Made by a program: the position numbers and the translations under genes
The notes under the pieces: model-generated
Database searches by the model: none
What the model was told of the DNA's origin: nothing
What the model saw: the letters and a program-made list of their open reading frames with translations, nothing else
Part shown: piece by piece, positions 12,083-24,390 of the stretch
Layout of the letters: each line of letters opens with the position of its first letter
How positions within the stretch are numbered: position 1 is the stretch's first letter
Assembly (NCBI RefSeq): GCF_027942865.1
Contig: NC_134528.1
Span: 27,401,732 to 27,465,731, forward strand
DNA from: Odontesthes bonariensis
Lineage: Eukaryota > Chordata > Actinopteri > Atheriniformes > Atherinopsidae
DNA length: 64,000 bases
Direction: 5' to 3'

Positions 12083-12975
12083 TCAACTCTAGTGGTAAGA
12101 TTGCCACCTTTCATGTGGGGGACCTAGGTTCAAATCCTGACACCCCTGCATGAAAGGTACTACAGTGAACCCTCGCTATAACGCGGTTCATCTTTCACGG
12201 TCTCGCTGCTTCACGGATTTGCATCGTGCATTGTGTTCTGCATTCTGGCTAAACAGTCTCTCCACTTCTTCTCTACCTGTGTGTTAATAACGTTGCGGTT
12301 TAATATGTACACGTACATTACAGTTCTCAAACATAATCGATGGTGGCATGTCGGTATATAAGAATCTTTTTGCCCAGAAGAAAAAAGAGCGACAACAACT
12401 ACCGATGACTATGTTCTTCTCTCGAAAAAACACACCTTCACCGCAGGCTTTAGAAGAAAAAAACGCTACAGAGCAGAGTCAGGGTGCAGTGGCTCAGTCA
12501 GAAGAGCAGTGAAATACACGTGAGTCACTATTTGTCCTACTGTACTTTGTATTTTTTTTCAAAATCATTTTTCATTTTCTCCCGTTCTAATCCAGTAACT
12601 CGGGTCGCGGTGCTGATCTCCGCAATTTGAAGCCTTCAGTTCGTATTGATGATTAAAATGATTATTTTACAGTACAGTAGTTATTTGTAAAAAAAAAAAA
12701 AAAAACGTTTATAAAGTACTTTTATTTGTTAAACAAATGCTTGGGCCTGTAAAAAGGTTTTGTTCTTTGGTTCCCATGTATTATGGAGTATTTCATTGTA
12801 TAATAATTGTAAAAGGTTACTACTTCACAGATTTCGCCTATCACGGGTTCTTTTTGGAACGTAACCCTTGCGAAAAACGAGTGTTCACTGTACTTCAAGT
12901 AGGGGTCCTTAGGCAAGAGCCCCTTACCCTACCCGCCTATCAGCTATTCCTTACACAATGCTTATTTGAAAGCGA
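12083..12975 (+). repeat. tRNA-derived SINE, split by a Tigger-like element
   Basis: The left part (12083-12160) has a pol III A-box-like TAGTGGTAAGATTGCC and a perfect B box GGTTCAAATCC at 12128-12138. The SINE resumes at 12893 with CTTCAAGTAGGGGTCC. Removing 12163-12890 and one TA copy makes the two halves continuous. It is not a functional tRNA: no cloverleaf is complete. Confidence 0.75.
12163..12890. mobile_element. Tigger/pogo-like MITE
   Basis: Ends CAGTGAACCCTCGC and GCGAAAAACGAGTGTTCACTG are imperfect inverted repeats, flanked by TA on both sides (12161-12162 and 12891-12892). Both the termini and the TA target match pogo/Tigger members of Tc1-mariner. At 728 bp it carries no transposase. 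It lies inside a SINE. Confidence 0.78.
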
Positions 12976-14866
12976 CCAAAAATATATCAGTTTCAACCTG
13001 TTGTGCCTAACATAAATGAGATGATCATGGTGGATGTTCAATATCTAACACATTATTATGACTTTTCCCAAGGATTTGTCAAGGACTTAGCTAATGATAC
13101 TGTAGGAGCGATGCAATTGATATGTGCTAATCATATAAAACCTTAAAAATCAGCTCAGCCTGCTATCCTGAAAACTACGTGCAGCATAACGAAGGGTCAC
13201 TACCTGAATGGCCAAATGTTTCTGAATATCTGAGCCTCCAATACATAGTACATGAGTAAAACTTACTTCTGACACAATTGTCAAATTAGATGGTTTGAGA
13301 GTCGCCCAGAAGCCCTTTATTGAGTGTGACAGCAAAGAGGGTTGGGCCATAGGCCAAGATTAAAGCAAGCGTGTGTTCAAACAAAAGACATTGTAATCAC
13401 GAAGGCCTTTGAAGAACCTCTAGTCTTTAATGGTCTCATCAAGGGAGGGGTGTACAACACCCATGTCTCCACTCAAAGGAATGGGAGTTCTTTGGGTGAG
13501 ATGACTTTAGAAGTCAGGCTGTCACTCTACATGCCGAAGAATAAGAGGGGCTGGACAGTGGCTGCTGCCTGTGGCTGTAAGTAAATTGACTGAGCACCCA
13601 ACCTGATGTCAGCAGATGGCTGATTGAAGAAACCTTCTATCTCAGCTCCCTGTCCATCAAGCCTCAGTGCCACAACTAATCCCAGAGGGACACTGCAAAT
13701 CTCCTCTGGCAGCTCCAAGCCAGCTTTACTAAAAGGTCCAACACTTGTGTTTCTTCATCAAGAACACTGATTTCATAGTCTTTTTTTCAGAAAATGCTTC
13801 AAATCTGAACTTAACATCTGTGATGAAAAACCCATGTACACTGGGACAGAACCCTCTAAAATGGCATTTATATCATGTAACGCGTCTAAAATAGCGAGGG
13901 TAGTATTCATCTTGCTCGTGGGAAGCAAAGATATAGTGTGGAAAAAAAAAACAGATACAGCAAAAAAAGTTTGACAATACATTACAGCACTAGGAGTAGG
14001 AGAGTGAAAACACCGAACAGGCAATGGTGTTACAAACTCAATTTGCTCTGAATAAACATTTATTGTGTATCTATTGCAATGTGGTATTATTGGACTGAAA
14101 GTCAGCTGCTCTTGTGCTTTTCTTTGTTATTACTTGACTGTCACCTCTTAAACAACCTACAACATGCACACCAGAGTATGTCCATTTCTGCCAAGTTCCA
14201 CACATACAACAGGACTAGCTGACCACATGCTCCCCCTCCTCCAGTTATTTTTCCATGCTATTGTTGGTCATACACATGCTGCTTCATTCCCTGACTAACA
14301 ACACCCGCTTCCACCCCCGAGCATTTGGTTAATCTGCAGGTGCTCCTCTCCTTCACTTCCTGATTTTCATCTTTTCTTTTCTTTTTTGATCTGAGAGATC
14401 AGATTTTTGTCCAGTCAGTCAACACGATATATTTGAATTTCAAAGTTGTTGTTTTTTAATGTTTTTTCCAATCTCCAAAGCACTTCATTTTTTTAATGGG
14501 ATAAAAAAAAAAAAAAGAGGAAAAAGGTATAATAGGTAACCTATAATCAGATCCATAAAGCAGGATATGCCTCTATTCAGGAAATTGGAGCCATTGGAGA
14601 CGGCCATGCAGCTTTGGGGGGAAAAAAGTGAAAAGGTTTACTATGATCAATGTCTTTTACTGTTTCCTTTTAATGTTAAAAGCAAAAATTCCATAAAACG
14701 TTTTTGTATGTAGTTGACTATACAAATTAGAAAGAAACTCAGCTCAAGGTTTTTAAGCTACTGGAAGCAGTATTAGAGGACTGTTCAAAGGGTTCATTCT
14801 TTATGAAGCATGAATTTGTTCAGTAAACTTTAAAATTCTGACATTAACTGTAAACAGTTATCTTGG
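12976..14866. other. No gene recognised
   Basis: The open frame at 13342-13584 and its antisense neighbours show no domain. Poly-A and poly-T runs occur near 14445-14520. No exon with convincing splice sites was found. Confidence 0.4.
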
Positions 14867-15692
14867 GGGGCTATAGCTCAGGAGGAAGAACAAGTCGCCC
14901 ACCAATCGGAAGGTCGATGGTTCGACACTGGCCTTCCCAGGCTACATGTCGAAGTGTCCTTGGAGCAAGACGTTGCCTATCGATGCATTCATTGGTGTAT
15001 GAATGTGTCTGTGTGTGAATGATTAGAAAGCACGTAGTGAATATGGTGAATGTGGCATGTAGTGTTAAGCCTGATTTATGGTCGGTGACGCATGATGCAA
15101 CACAAGATGCAAGACGCAACGCAAGCCCTTGCGCGGTTGCAAGCCCCCCCTTGCGTGCTTGTGTGTGTCACCTCAATTTTCTAAACTTCACGCAAGACGC
15201 AAGACGCAAGACGCGAGCGCAAGCCACTATCTACATCACATCCGGCGGCGTGTTCATCTTCCGGTTTCATACCCTAATAAAAGACCGCTGTTTTCAAACA
15301 TAGACATGTCATAGACATATTATGTCTATGTTTTCAAACGCCAAGGTAGAAAGCGAAGAAGAAGAAGAAGAAGAAGAAGCATGAATCCACTCGAAGAGAG
15401 ACTTGCCGAAGAGGTCTTGGCGGTGAAGTTCCTTTCATCGTAGTAGGCTTGTCATTGGAAAAAACCCGCTGCTCCACCTACTGTCCTGGCGGTGAATCGC
15501 CACGCAGCACACGCAACCGCCGACAAAGCAAAATTAAGCATAAACGTCTCGAGCCATTAACGCAAGCACAAGACGCAAGCGCAAGACGCAAGCGCAAGGG
15601 CAGTTAAAAGAGGTATAACTCAGCCTTTAGAAGCGCTTTGAGTGGTCAGCTAGACTAGAAAAGCGCTATACAAGTACAGTCCATTTACCATT
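14867..15692 (+). repeat. tRNA-derived SINE, split by a TTAA MITE
   Basis: The left part (14867-15064) begins GGGGCTATAGCTCAGGAGG, has a B-box-like GGTTCGACACTGG (14920-14932) and continues CTACATGTCGAAGTGTCCTT. After the MITE it resumes with AAGCGCTTTGAGTGGTCAGC and ends ACAAGTACAGTCCATTTACC. This body-and-tail order is that of a familiar teleost SINE. The split falls at the AGTG/AAGCGC position of the tail. Confidence 0.8.
15069..15625. mobile_element. TTAA-flanked MITE inside a SINE
   Basis: Ends AGCCTGATTTATGGTC and the complement of GGTATAACTCAGCCT are imperfect inverted repeats. It is flanked by TTAA on the left (15065-15068) and TTTA on the right. The interior is dominated by repeated CAAGACGCAAGACGC, a terminal-repeat style like that of the 1174-2050 element. 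A GAA trinucleotide run (15355-15379) is also inside. Confidence 0.65.
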
Positions 15693-15791
15693 TATCTAAC
15701 AGGGTTCCTGGGTTTACCAAAGACAACACTGGGGATGTTCTGTAGTTGAACAGGACAATCTGATCACATTCAAGACAACACGGCAAACAAT

Positions 15792-17011
15792 GGGCCTCAT
15801 GCAACAACAGATTGGTTCTTAAGTCGTGCGTACGATTTAAAAGAACTTGCTGATTTACCAATTTTTTTGTATTTTAAGTTTTCTTTCAGGTACGAACAGA
15901 ATTTACGAGTGATCCAGACCTGTCGTAGGAGTTTCCTAAAATAGTCCGTTGTTATTCGAATCAAGTTTGCTTGACTCATGGCTTGTATATTTCATCACTT
16001 TAAAGCAATCCTAAATAAATATATACATCATACCCCATAATTATGCTGACATTATTCTGTTTGACTTAAATCATGCACTAATTTGAGGTTAATTTAACTC
16101 TGGATATAACAAGCTCAATGGGTAACCAGCGGCTGACTTGCAACTTTTGGATGCCTCAGGCTCTTGGAAGAAAGCTTGTGTTTCGAAACTGTGTAGATAT
16201 CCTTGTGAAGACAGACGAATGACTGACATTGCGATTTAGATTGCTAAGGGCTAGAGCCACAACTCCAGAGAGAAACACGCCGATCAAACCCAATTCCGCC
16301 ACACGTCCAGGTCTTCACCAGCCTTGGATTTTTGGCCACTGGAACCTTTCAGAGGGAGATTGGAGACAGATCTGGTGTGTCCCAGTCCTCTGTGAGTCGT
16401 GCACTCCCCTTGTTTATCAAAACTCTCATCGCCCATGGTACATCAAATTCCCATACACCGCTGTCGAACAAGTACGAATTAAGAGGGACTTTCATGCCAC
16501 GGCTGGACTGCCAAACATAATCGGAGCAATAGACTGCACACATATACGCATCGAAGCACCCGTGCCGTTGTGGAGCGCATAAGTGAGCTGAAGGCCAGGT
16601 GGGTGTGTCTCGATACAGCGGGGGCCAAACTGCTCTGTAGCCAAGAGAAGGCTATGGAGCAGTTTTGCACAATATTTCCATGAACGAGGGTCTCCTACTA
16701 CCTGAACTAGCCCAGGCAGACAACATGCCAAAAGACTCACTCAACTCAACACTTCCTGGCACAGGAGAGAGGAATCGTAGCCTTATATGGTATTATTTTG
16801 GGCGTGGAGTATGCAAATTTAATATCCTCGTGCACCTGCACTTAAATATGCACGGGTGGCATTCATCATTTACACAGGTCGTTTACACACTTTTAAAAAA
16901 AAATTTTTTAGCATTTGTTGAATCTGACGTGGTGTGTTCGTTCAAGAGTTTCATACAATAAAGTTAGAGATATTTAGAATAAAAATACGAAAATGTTCTG
17001 GCATGAGGCCC
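15792..17011 (+). mobile_element. PIF/Harbinger element, deletion derivative
   Basis: Inverted termini GGGCCTCATGC and GCATGAGGCCC, with an exact 3-bp duplication AAT on both sides (15789-15791 and 17012-17014), as expected for PIF/Harbinger. The 1220-bp copy holds a broken transposase. Two further copies of the family lie at 36948-37523 and 62087-63594. Confidence 0.85.
16229..16680 (+). pseudogene. HARBI1-like transposase remnant
   Basis: DDE transposase of the Harbinger class. The helix-turn-helix part TFQREIGDRSGVSQSSVSRA is in one frame (ORF 16332-16520). A later part with IKRDFHATAGLPNIIGAID and CTHIRIEA follows in another frame, so at least one frameshift has occurred. After the first catalytic Asp (GAID) the sequence jumps directly to the C-terminal ARAVVER/ELKARW region. 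The middle of the catalytic domain, including the second Asp, is deleted. The same junction occurs in the copy near 62.9 kb. Confidence 0.85.
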
Positions 17012-17643
17012 AATGTCTTGTAAATTATGATCATGATCACAGACATTCATGTGGAACCAATAGGCTCCCTTGCCTTTAGCATTAATATGATACAGTTATG
17101 ATCCATTTGTACAGCACAAGTACTATACTGCCTTCTCACTCTGAAAGACTCTGATGACACTTCCACAGGAGACTGTACTTGAATGATGTCACTAAAACCC
17201 CCTTTAACAAAAGTGTCGGTACTAGAGTCAGTTCTAAGTTGGTATTTTAAATTTCTGTAGAAGACCACAGTGTTCCTCTAATTTTCCCTGCAAATTATCA
17301 CCGGCACAACTTTCAAACAACAGTTTTCAAACCAGTATTTATGAACAACAATACAAACAGGATTTTTATACACGCCGTTTCAGCGGGATCTGCAAACACC
17401 AGCTGACGGTAATAAAACATTCAACAATGTGTAATAAGCATAGCTGTAAATTCAGCTGCAAAGAGTGATTGAGAACAATGCTCATTGCGCCACACTGTTT
17501 TGTGTTCCCAGACACTGCGAGGGATATGAAATGTTAAACAGCGGGAAAAAGAGAGGAGCACTGAGCATATGCTGTTCCACTGCTGCTTTAACTTCGTATC
17601 CACAATGCAGCTCAGTTGGTTTTAATGCAATCCTCTGAATTAA
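17012..17643. other. No gene recognised
   Basis: No exon or transposon terminus recognised between the Harbinger element and the next MITE. Confidence 0.35.
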
Positions 17644-18016
17644 AGGTGGGGTCTGTGATGTTTTCTGGAGCATTTTTTATCATATTGTCTGAAAACCTCC
17701 TCCCGACCCCATTGCACCCACTAAAATAGAATGTTTGGAAAAAAAACGAAATATTTTAGTCCATTGTAGAGGGTGTAGCAAGATGAAATGTCTGACCAAT
17801 AGAAGTAATGATGAGAGTTACTTCTATTGGACTCTGACACGCCAATCAACCGTCAGCCCCCCTCACCCCTCCCCCCTGCGCGTTCACAGACTCGTGACTC
17901 GTTCATGTGTTTTGAAGGCGTGGTTTCGAGGGGTGGGCTGAAGGGAGAGGCAAGGTTGTGTATTTTGAAAAATATAGCTTGCAGGAACCGTTTTTCCAAG
18001 ATCTCAGACCCCATCT
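17644..18016. mobile_element. TTAA-flanked MITE (AGGTGGGGTCTG family)
   Basis: Ends AGGTGGGGTCTGTGAT and, inverted, ATCTCAGACCCCATCT. Exact TTAA on both sides (17640-17643 and 18017-18020). Length 373 bp, no coding capacity. The ends resemble those of the MITE at 31564-32099. Confidence 0.75.
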
Positions 18017-18020
18017 TTAA

Positions 18021-21000
18021 GACTCAGTGCCAGCCTTGATCTGGATTTTTTTATTTTCTTATTTTATACACGGCAGTCAAAAGATTTCAGCCAGTCTTGC
18101 AGGTCTCCGTAGCCCCGCCCCCAGCCCCTGATGTAAGTGGCCCAAAAGGTGGTGATATATGAAGCACCAGTTTATAGGTGCTGGAGCCAGTGCTGTAGCG
18201 GCCGAAACAGAAAAGAAACGGTTGTAAGTTTGAACCACTTTTGTAAAAGATAATAAGAACATCTTTCAAAAGAAACCTTTGGAAATACTTCAAAACAAAC
18301 TGCCCTGAAATCTGATTAGAACCATGTCCTGTCATCTAGCAACACCAGTGAGTATGTTAACATGCTAAAATTAGCATTTAGCAGAGAGCACCTCAGAGTG
18401 AGCGTGTCCTGAAAAAGCTGCTTGTGTGGCTTCTGACCTTTGTGGTTGGAGTCCACATTCTGGTTTTATTTCAACCCCTCGTTCATGAAACTCGTTTGGA
18501 TCTACTGATCCATGCTAATACTCTGCTGTTGAAATTTAAGGGACCAAAAAGTCACAATTATCGTTTATATCACAGACAAGAGCGTGCACCCTGCAGCCTT
18601 CCATAAAACTAATTTTTACTTTAATCGTTTTACATTTGCTATCAAGTCTGACTGAAAGCAAACACTTCGAGCAGCAAATTAGCAAACAACAGAGGGAATT
18701 TCTAGAATTAACAATGCCAGAACAAAGACAAAGTATGAGTTAATTGACCAGCTGTCGGTGAAGAGAGACTTGGAGCTCCAGGCTGAGGAAGGAGTGGGTC
18801 AATCTGAATCAGAGTGGAATGATAAATCAGATAAAATAGAACTGTGATAAAAACTTGTTGTGATTCATCACCGACTGATTTTAAAGTTCTTAAAAGGTTA
18901 GTTAAACTGTTCTCCCCCCATTACAGGGCTCAGTGTTGCAGCATGGCATGAATTTCTATGCACACCTGTAGCGTAAAAAACACACTAAATTCTAATGACT
19001 AAACTGATGGAACAATTCAACGGTTTTAGGGTAAATATGCAGCCATCGTACTTTGCACAACCTTATTTTTTGGCTTGCTGGTTCTCCAACCTTCCAAAGC
19101 AGGTCACGACAAACCAATCAATCTGGCCTCATCGACAGGGCTCTGTAAATAGGAGACAGTGGAGGTCATCTGCAGAGCCCTGTTGTGCTGCTGTCAGACA
19201 TGAGACACTCTGACCATGGTGACAAACAACCACATCATTGACACCTGCGCAAGAGTCCACAAGGAGCAGCAGTGTTGAAAGCAGCTTGTGTATATGACAG
19301 CAGGGCGTGAAGAAGGAACACACAGACAAACGCATTTTACCCTCCGCTGCTGCAGCAGTTCCACACTTTCTTGCGCATTTTTTCCGCATTATTGCTGAAT
19401 GCTGTTGGCGTGCTGGAGGAAAGAAAAAGGAAAAAAAAGATGTGCCACAAAAACTAAGCCTGCAACTCTGGCTGGGATGAGGATTCATCTTTAAGCATGC
19501 CACTGACCCTGAGCAACTAAAGCACCGCGAGTGATTTAAGGATAAACCTTGACACATCTTGGAATGGTCTCGTCAAAGTCCTGTCCTCAATCAGATTGAG
19601 AATTTGTAGGACTCAAAGACTGCCGCACAGCAGCAGAACCCGTCCAGCGTGAGAGACAAACTACAACAGACAGGACACAGCACTGACTTTGAGTGATTAT
19701 TTATGTTTGTTTTGCTGTGTTTTTTTGGTCATCCTATTTCATGTTTGTTTCAAAACTTTTCGCAAATGTTTCACACTTTACACTTTCTTTTTGTTGATGA
19801 ATACTTTCTCAAGGCAATGCAGACTACATTTTTGATCAGTACTGTCGTAATCAGACCATCCATCTGTTACAATCGACTTTTTAGAGATTATTTATACTAC
19901 AGAGCAAAGATCAGTAGTTCAGCGAGGTATGTTAAGCATACACACAGAGTTTCTAGTATCCTAATGGCTCTGTTTTAACCTGCTCGATCACCATAGCGAC
20001 TAGTAGCTGAACAAATAACCTGCTCATCAAATCATCTTTAAAAAGTTTATTCTTTTCCTGATATCATGCCAGTCAGACTGAAACAACATTTCAATGCTGT
20101 CAGGCAGAAATACTGATTTTCAACCAAAATAAAAGTTTAAGAGCTTTGTGTAGCTTAACATAAACAGCTGGCGGATAATAACTTACTACTTTACACAGCA
20201 AACACTTTTCATCTTGTGTTCAAATTGCAGGGTCTTAACTGCAGCAACATGGTTGCTTTTCTTTCGTTGCAATGCTTTTAATATCCCTCACACCTGCCTT
20301 TTCAAACAACCTGCTCTTCTTTTGAACAAAATGTGCTGGACTGGTCTGTGTATATTCTTTGCACTAAAGAAGCATCAAACAAAGTCTGACACACACCATT
20401 TTTTGTAAGCATTAACGCAGCCTGAGCCTCAAAACAAGATGCAGTGCCTTGCTCCAGGGCACCTCAACATCAGTTTCTAACACGGCAGAGAACACCGTCT
20501 TTCCCCTGCTGCATTGCCTCTATCAGTGAGTCAGGCAGCCACAGATGTACACAGCAGCGCACAAACAGACAGAACTGACACTCTAACATTCTCTGCCAAG
20601 CAGTAATCGCTGCCTGTGCAGAGTGGAGAGAATGTAAAAGGCTTTTTCCTGACAGCCACAGCTTTGTTCCCAGCACTTGTCACAGAGCAGCCAGCCACCC
20701 TGATGAAAGCCCGGAGCAGATAGTGCCTCGAAGAACGGCAGCTCCAACTTCACAGCCTGGAGCCCTAAACTTTCCCCGGGTTTGGATAAGGGCGAACTCT
20801 GTCATATGCAACAATGCTAATGTAAAGTGAGCAAGCTTGCTGCCTGACTTGGAATCTATGCAGATAACAAACTGAAAGGAGAATAAAGCGCCTTAAAACC
20901 CACACAGCAAGACGCAGGCGCTGCAGGGCTTTGTATTTAGCAGATTAGCTCGTGTTGTGCCACAGTCTGAATCCACTTAGTTTCAAATTGTCCCCAACCT

Positions 21001-21225
21001 GTCTGCAGCAGGGGGCTATGGTGAACAGCTGAACCTGATGCTGGGGTTATTCCACAGAGTAGGCACTAAGTAGGGAAACTAAGCAATAACAGACGATTGC
21101 TGTAGCTCTGCTTCGAAAGTTCGACATTACATTGGAAACAATTACACTCCCAGGCCCTGACGGCCAAACAAACGCAGCATCATTTAAAACCCAACTCTCC
21201 GAGCCTCTGGAAGCTCTGTACTCAC
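18021..21225. other. No gene recognised; likely Caskin-like intron
   Basis: Scanned for the next Caskin exon on the minus strand and did not find it. A short block near 20440-20475 (CAGTGCCTTGCTCCAGGGCA) looks like the 3' part of a fish SINE. The longest frames here (19129-19557 minus and others) have no recognisable domain. Confidence 0.4.
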
Positions 21226-21319
21226 TTGTTTTGTTGCACTTGACTTTGGAGAGAAGCTTGTGAGCCAGCAGAAGATCTCCACTCTTCACTGCCATCAGCA
21301 GATCCTGTTCCTTCCCCAT
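21226..21319 (-). CDS. Caskin-like protein, first coding exon (partial gene)
   Basis: The exon encodes 31 residues beginning MGKEQDLLMAVKSGD and ending KVKCNKT, then one base of the next codon. A strong splice donor GTGAGT follows on the minus strand (21225 downward). The sequence matches the N-terminus of Caskin1/Caskin2, where the first coding exon ends at an equivalent K-T/K split. Caskins are synaptic and signalling scaffolds with six ankyrin repeats, SH3 and SAM domains; this exon covers the N-terminal cap before the first repeat. ANKS1 proteins start similarly (MGKEQELLEAARTG) but differ after residue 10. No further exon was recognised to the left, so the first coding intron is probably long. 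Whether it is caskin1 or caskin2 cannot be decided. Confidence 0.68.
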
Positions 21320-21797
21320 GATCACAGACGTAACAACAGACGCACCAACTGCTCGCAGGTGACTCACAGAGGAGCTTTTTCAGCACAAGGACTTTCAGCA
21401 GACTTTTCTCAGCACATAAACAGGTGGTTGCTGAATCCCAGCCATGAGAAGATGCTGGAGAATAGAAGGCTCAGCGGCATTTAGAGAAGAATAGAGTCGG
21501 GTAAAGTGTTCATGGAAACATTCTTCCTCTTGTTGCAAAGGTTCATAATCTCCAATAGCTGCCCGACTGCTCGGCAATGTAGGTTCAGTTTCTTGCAGGA
21601 CTGAATGGATGTTCATCGTCTGCCTCTGTCAGCATGCGGGTGGCAGCAGCAGCCCAACCAGCCATGACACTGCAGAAGAGATGACAAAGACAGACAGACA
21701 TTAATTCTTTTGAGTCGTTCATCTTAGAAACACAGTGAATGAAAAGATCACTGCCATACGACTCTGCGTCTCTTGTTTCCAGACCCAAAACTGTTAA

Positions 21798-22716
21798 AGG
21801 GGAACTCCGGGGCATTTGAAGCGCAATCCCATTGCTAGAGGTTGTCAAATACTGACAGTAGGACACAGACAGGTGCAAATCTGCGCTCCCTGTGTGGAGA
21901 TCGCGCTGTTCGCGCAGCCTGTCATGCGAGGCTAATACGTGGTGGCTAAGGGGCAAGAGCTAAACCTTCTACGTAAAACAACAACTTGCACACTGCAGAA
22001 AAGTCACACCACTTTATAAACCATCCGACAATAAAGTCACAAGCCTCACCATCAAAACCATATGCATGGTTCTCACATTACTGGCATGGGGACGTTACAA
22101 AACAACTTTATAAACAGCATGGAACTCACCGGCTGGTTGTAGGCTCGCGCATGTGAAAGCCCAAAAGAGTCGATGGACGATAATCCCATATACAAAACAA
22201 TTATCTTCTCTAGAAAAATTGTGTTCAAGTATTTAAAACATTACAACAATATTACTGGGCATGTATTGTTGTAATGTTTTAAATACTTGAACGCAATTTT
22301 TCTAGAGAAGATAATTGTTTTGTATATGTGATTATCGTCCATCGACTCTTTTGGGCTTTCACATGCGCGAGCGTACAACTAACCGGTGAGTTACATGCTG
22401 TTTATAAAGTTGTTTTGTAACGTCCCCATGCCAGTAATGTGAGAACCATGCATTTGGTTTTGATGGTAAGGCTTGTGACTTTATTGTCGGATGGGTTATA
22501 AAGTGGTGTGACGTTTCTGCAGTGTGCAAGTTGTTGTTTTACGTGGAAGGGTTAGCGCTTGCCCCTAGCCACCACGTATTAGCCTCGCATGACAGGCTGC
22601 GCGAACAGCGCGATCTCCACACAGGGAGCGCAGATTTGCACCTGTCTGTGTCCTACTATCAGTATTTGACAACCTCTAGCAATGGAAATGCGCTTCAAAT
22701 GCCCCGGAGTTCCCCT
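21798..22716. mobile_element. Large palindromic TTAA MITE (919 bp)
   Basis: Two arms of about 455 bp (21798-22251 and 22264-22716) are near-perfect inverted repeats around a 12-base loop at 22252-22263. Ends are AGGGGAACTCCGGGGC and its complement, flanked by exact TTAA (21794-21797 and 22717-22720). Arm differences are scattered point changes, so the copy is fairly young. It lies in the presumed 5' intron of the Caskin-like gene. Open frames on each arm mirror each other and are not genes. Confidence 0.9.
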
Positions 22717-23405
22717 TTAAGCGTCAAAATTTTGCATTGCTTGCCACTTTCCATTTATTCTTTAATTGTTCTGTGATGCCGTACGTCTTCTAAAAAGCAG
22801 GTTTTACAAATTGTAAACCGACTGAATGACCTTTTTCATTTTTCAAGTTTTCTATAGTTGATATAGTTATTTTTATACATAGTCATTTTTCACTGTGAAT
22901 ATCTAATTGTCGTGGGAGGAAAACAAATACAACAAATAAGCTTTCATCCAAAAATGGTGAAAATTTTTAAGTTAAGATAAAAAAACAAAACAACAACAAC
23001 TGTGAATTCAGGCCTCATTTCACTGTTAACAGCCAGGATGGTAGAACTAAATCTCAAGGTGGTTCCATTAATGCAGAAAATGAGACACAATTGAAATGTA
23101 TCAGGAAACATTGTGGATGTGTCTTAAAGCACGATACAACAGAAGGTCGCTGGGTGTTCACATAGACAACTCTCTGCAATAATGAAACCAGTCCCTTTCT
23201 AAAAAGACTCTTAACTTTGTGCTTTCAGAGCAGCCAAACAAAAAAGCAGGGTGTTTTTTCTAAAAAGACACTGGGTGCTGCGCTTTTTCTCAAGTTGGTT
23301 GCATAAGTGCTGATATTCCTAAGAAAATGTTTACAGAGGCCCCGAGTCTTCGAAGAAACACACAGTTGTCAAAATCTGTTCACTTCAGGCTTCTCAGAGA
23401 TCAAT

Positions 23406-23978
23406 AGCCGCATTCGGACAGAGCCGTTCTAAGAACGGTCCTCCTCGAATTTCGTTCTGATAACTGTCTGAAAACACCACAAAGAAGCTAATATGGAGAG
23501 CGGGGAGGCCACCGTGTTCATGGTCTGCATGATGGTGATATTAATCATGGACGATCACATCGGGCGTCTAACATCGAGGCTGGAAGAGCTCACAGAGAGA
23601 GTCAGGAGACGAAGGATCGAGCGCAGGCCGTACTTTTTCGTTTCATGAAGGAAGGAGAGCAGAGCGCCGCAGACAAAGGAGACAACGTGTGGTCAGTTAA
23701 ACTTATTAAACACGCGCTGGTTCTGTCTGTGTCGTATGAGGAAACATTTCAGCCGTGACAGCATGACAAGGGGCATAGCTACCGACCACCAAACACCTCC
23801 GTCAGATGTGTTCCTATAGAACCCAGAAAAGACCCGACCTCGGAGAAGGAGCTGAAATGGTTATAGGAACTGAGGCCGATGGTCCCGAGTTCCTGTATGT
23901 GCGAATGTGGGAAAAAACGGCCCCGTTCCTTAAAAGGTTATAGGAACTGCCAAAGATTCCTACAGTCTGAATGCGGCT
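23406..23978 (+). mobile_element. AGCCGC-ended Harbinger-like element, copy 1
   Basis: Ends AGCCGCATTCGGACAG and CTGAATGCGGCT, inverted. The interior encodes a short frame starting at 23493: [15 protein letters not shown], then IMDDHIGRL and a basic C-terminus with a stop about 51 codons on. Adjacent 3-mers are AAT on the left and ATA on the right, so the duplication is imperfect here. Sister copies (24391-25123, 53419-54613, 53781-54497) have exact 3-bp duplications, which supports PIF/Harbinger. Confidence 0.7.
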
Positions 23979-24164
23979 ATACAGTAGTTTTAGTTAGACC
24001 AGTTCTCTATAGAAAAACAGTATCAGCTATCAGCACTTCTAAAGCTCCTATGTTAACTTGTATGTTTGCCTGTATAGAGGGGCAAAATTTCCTTGAAACG
24101 TTATGCTAAGCTAAACTAACAGATGACTTAATTTAGGTTAAAACTCTCCAACCCTCTCCATTTA

Positions 24165-24212
24165 GCTAACCCTCTCCAGGCTCCAAGGCATGAGAGCCTG
24201 GAGAGGGTTAGC
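24165..24212. repeat. 18-bp perfect inverted repeat (hairpin)
   Basis: GCTAACCCTCTCCAGGCT at 24165-24182 is answered by its exact complement at 24195-24212, with a 12-base loop. It lies between two AGCCGC elements and has no terminator-like T tract. Function unknown. Confidence 0.85.
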
Positions 24213-24390
24213 TCTTTAAGAGTTAGCTTTCTTAGCTTTTCTTACTGAAAGCGAACTCCCTAAATAGTCAAATTACTCAATCAGAAAAAGCACATTCTTT
24301 TTGGTGTTTTTTAATTATGGTTGAACTGTGGTCTGACTGCTAGATAGACTCACAAGCACACTTTCACAGCTGGACAAATCTGCTGTAAAT

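Noticed and set aside
21585..22776. Paired frames reading HHVLASHDRLREQRDLHTGS on both sides
   Set aside because: They are the same sequence in the two arms of a palindromic MITE, read in opposite directions.
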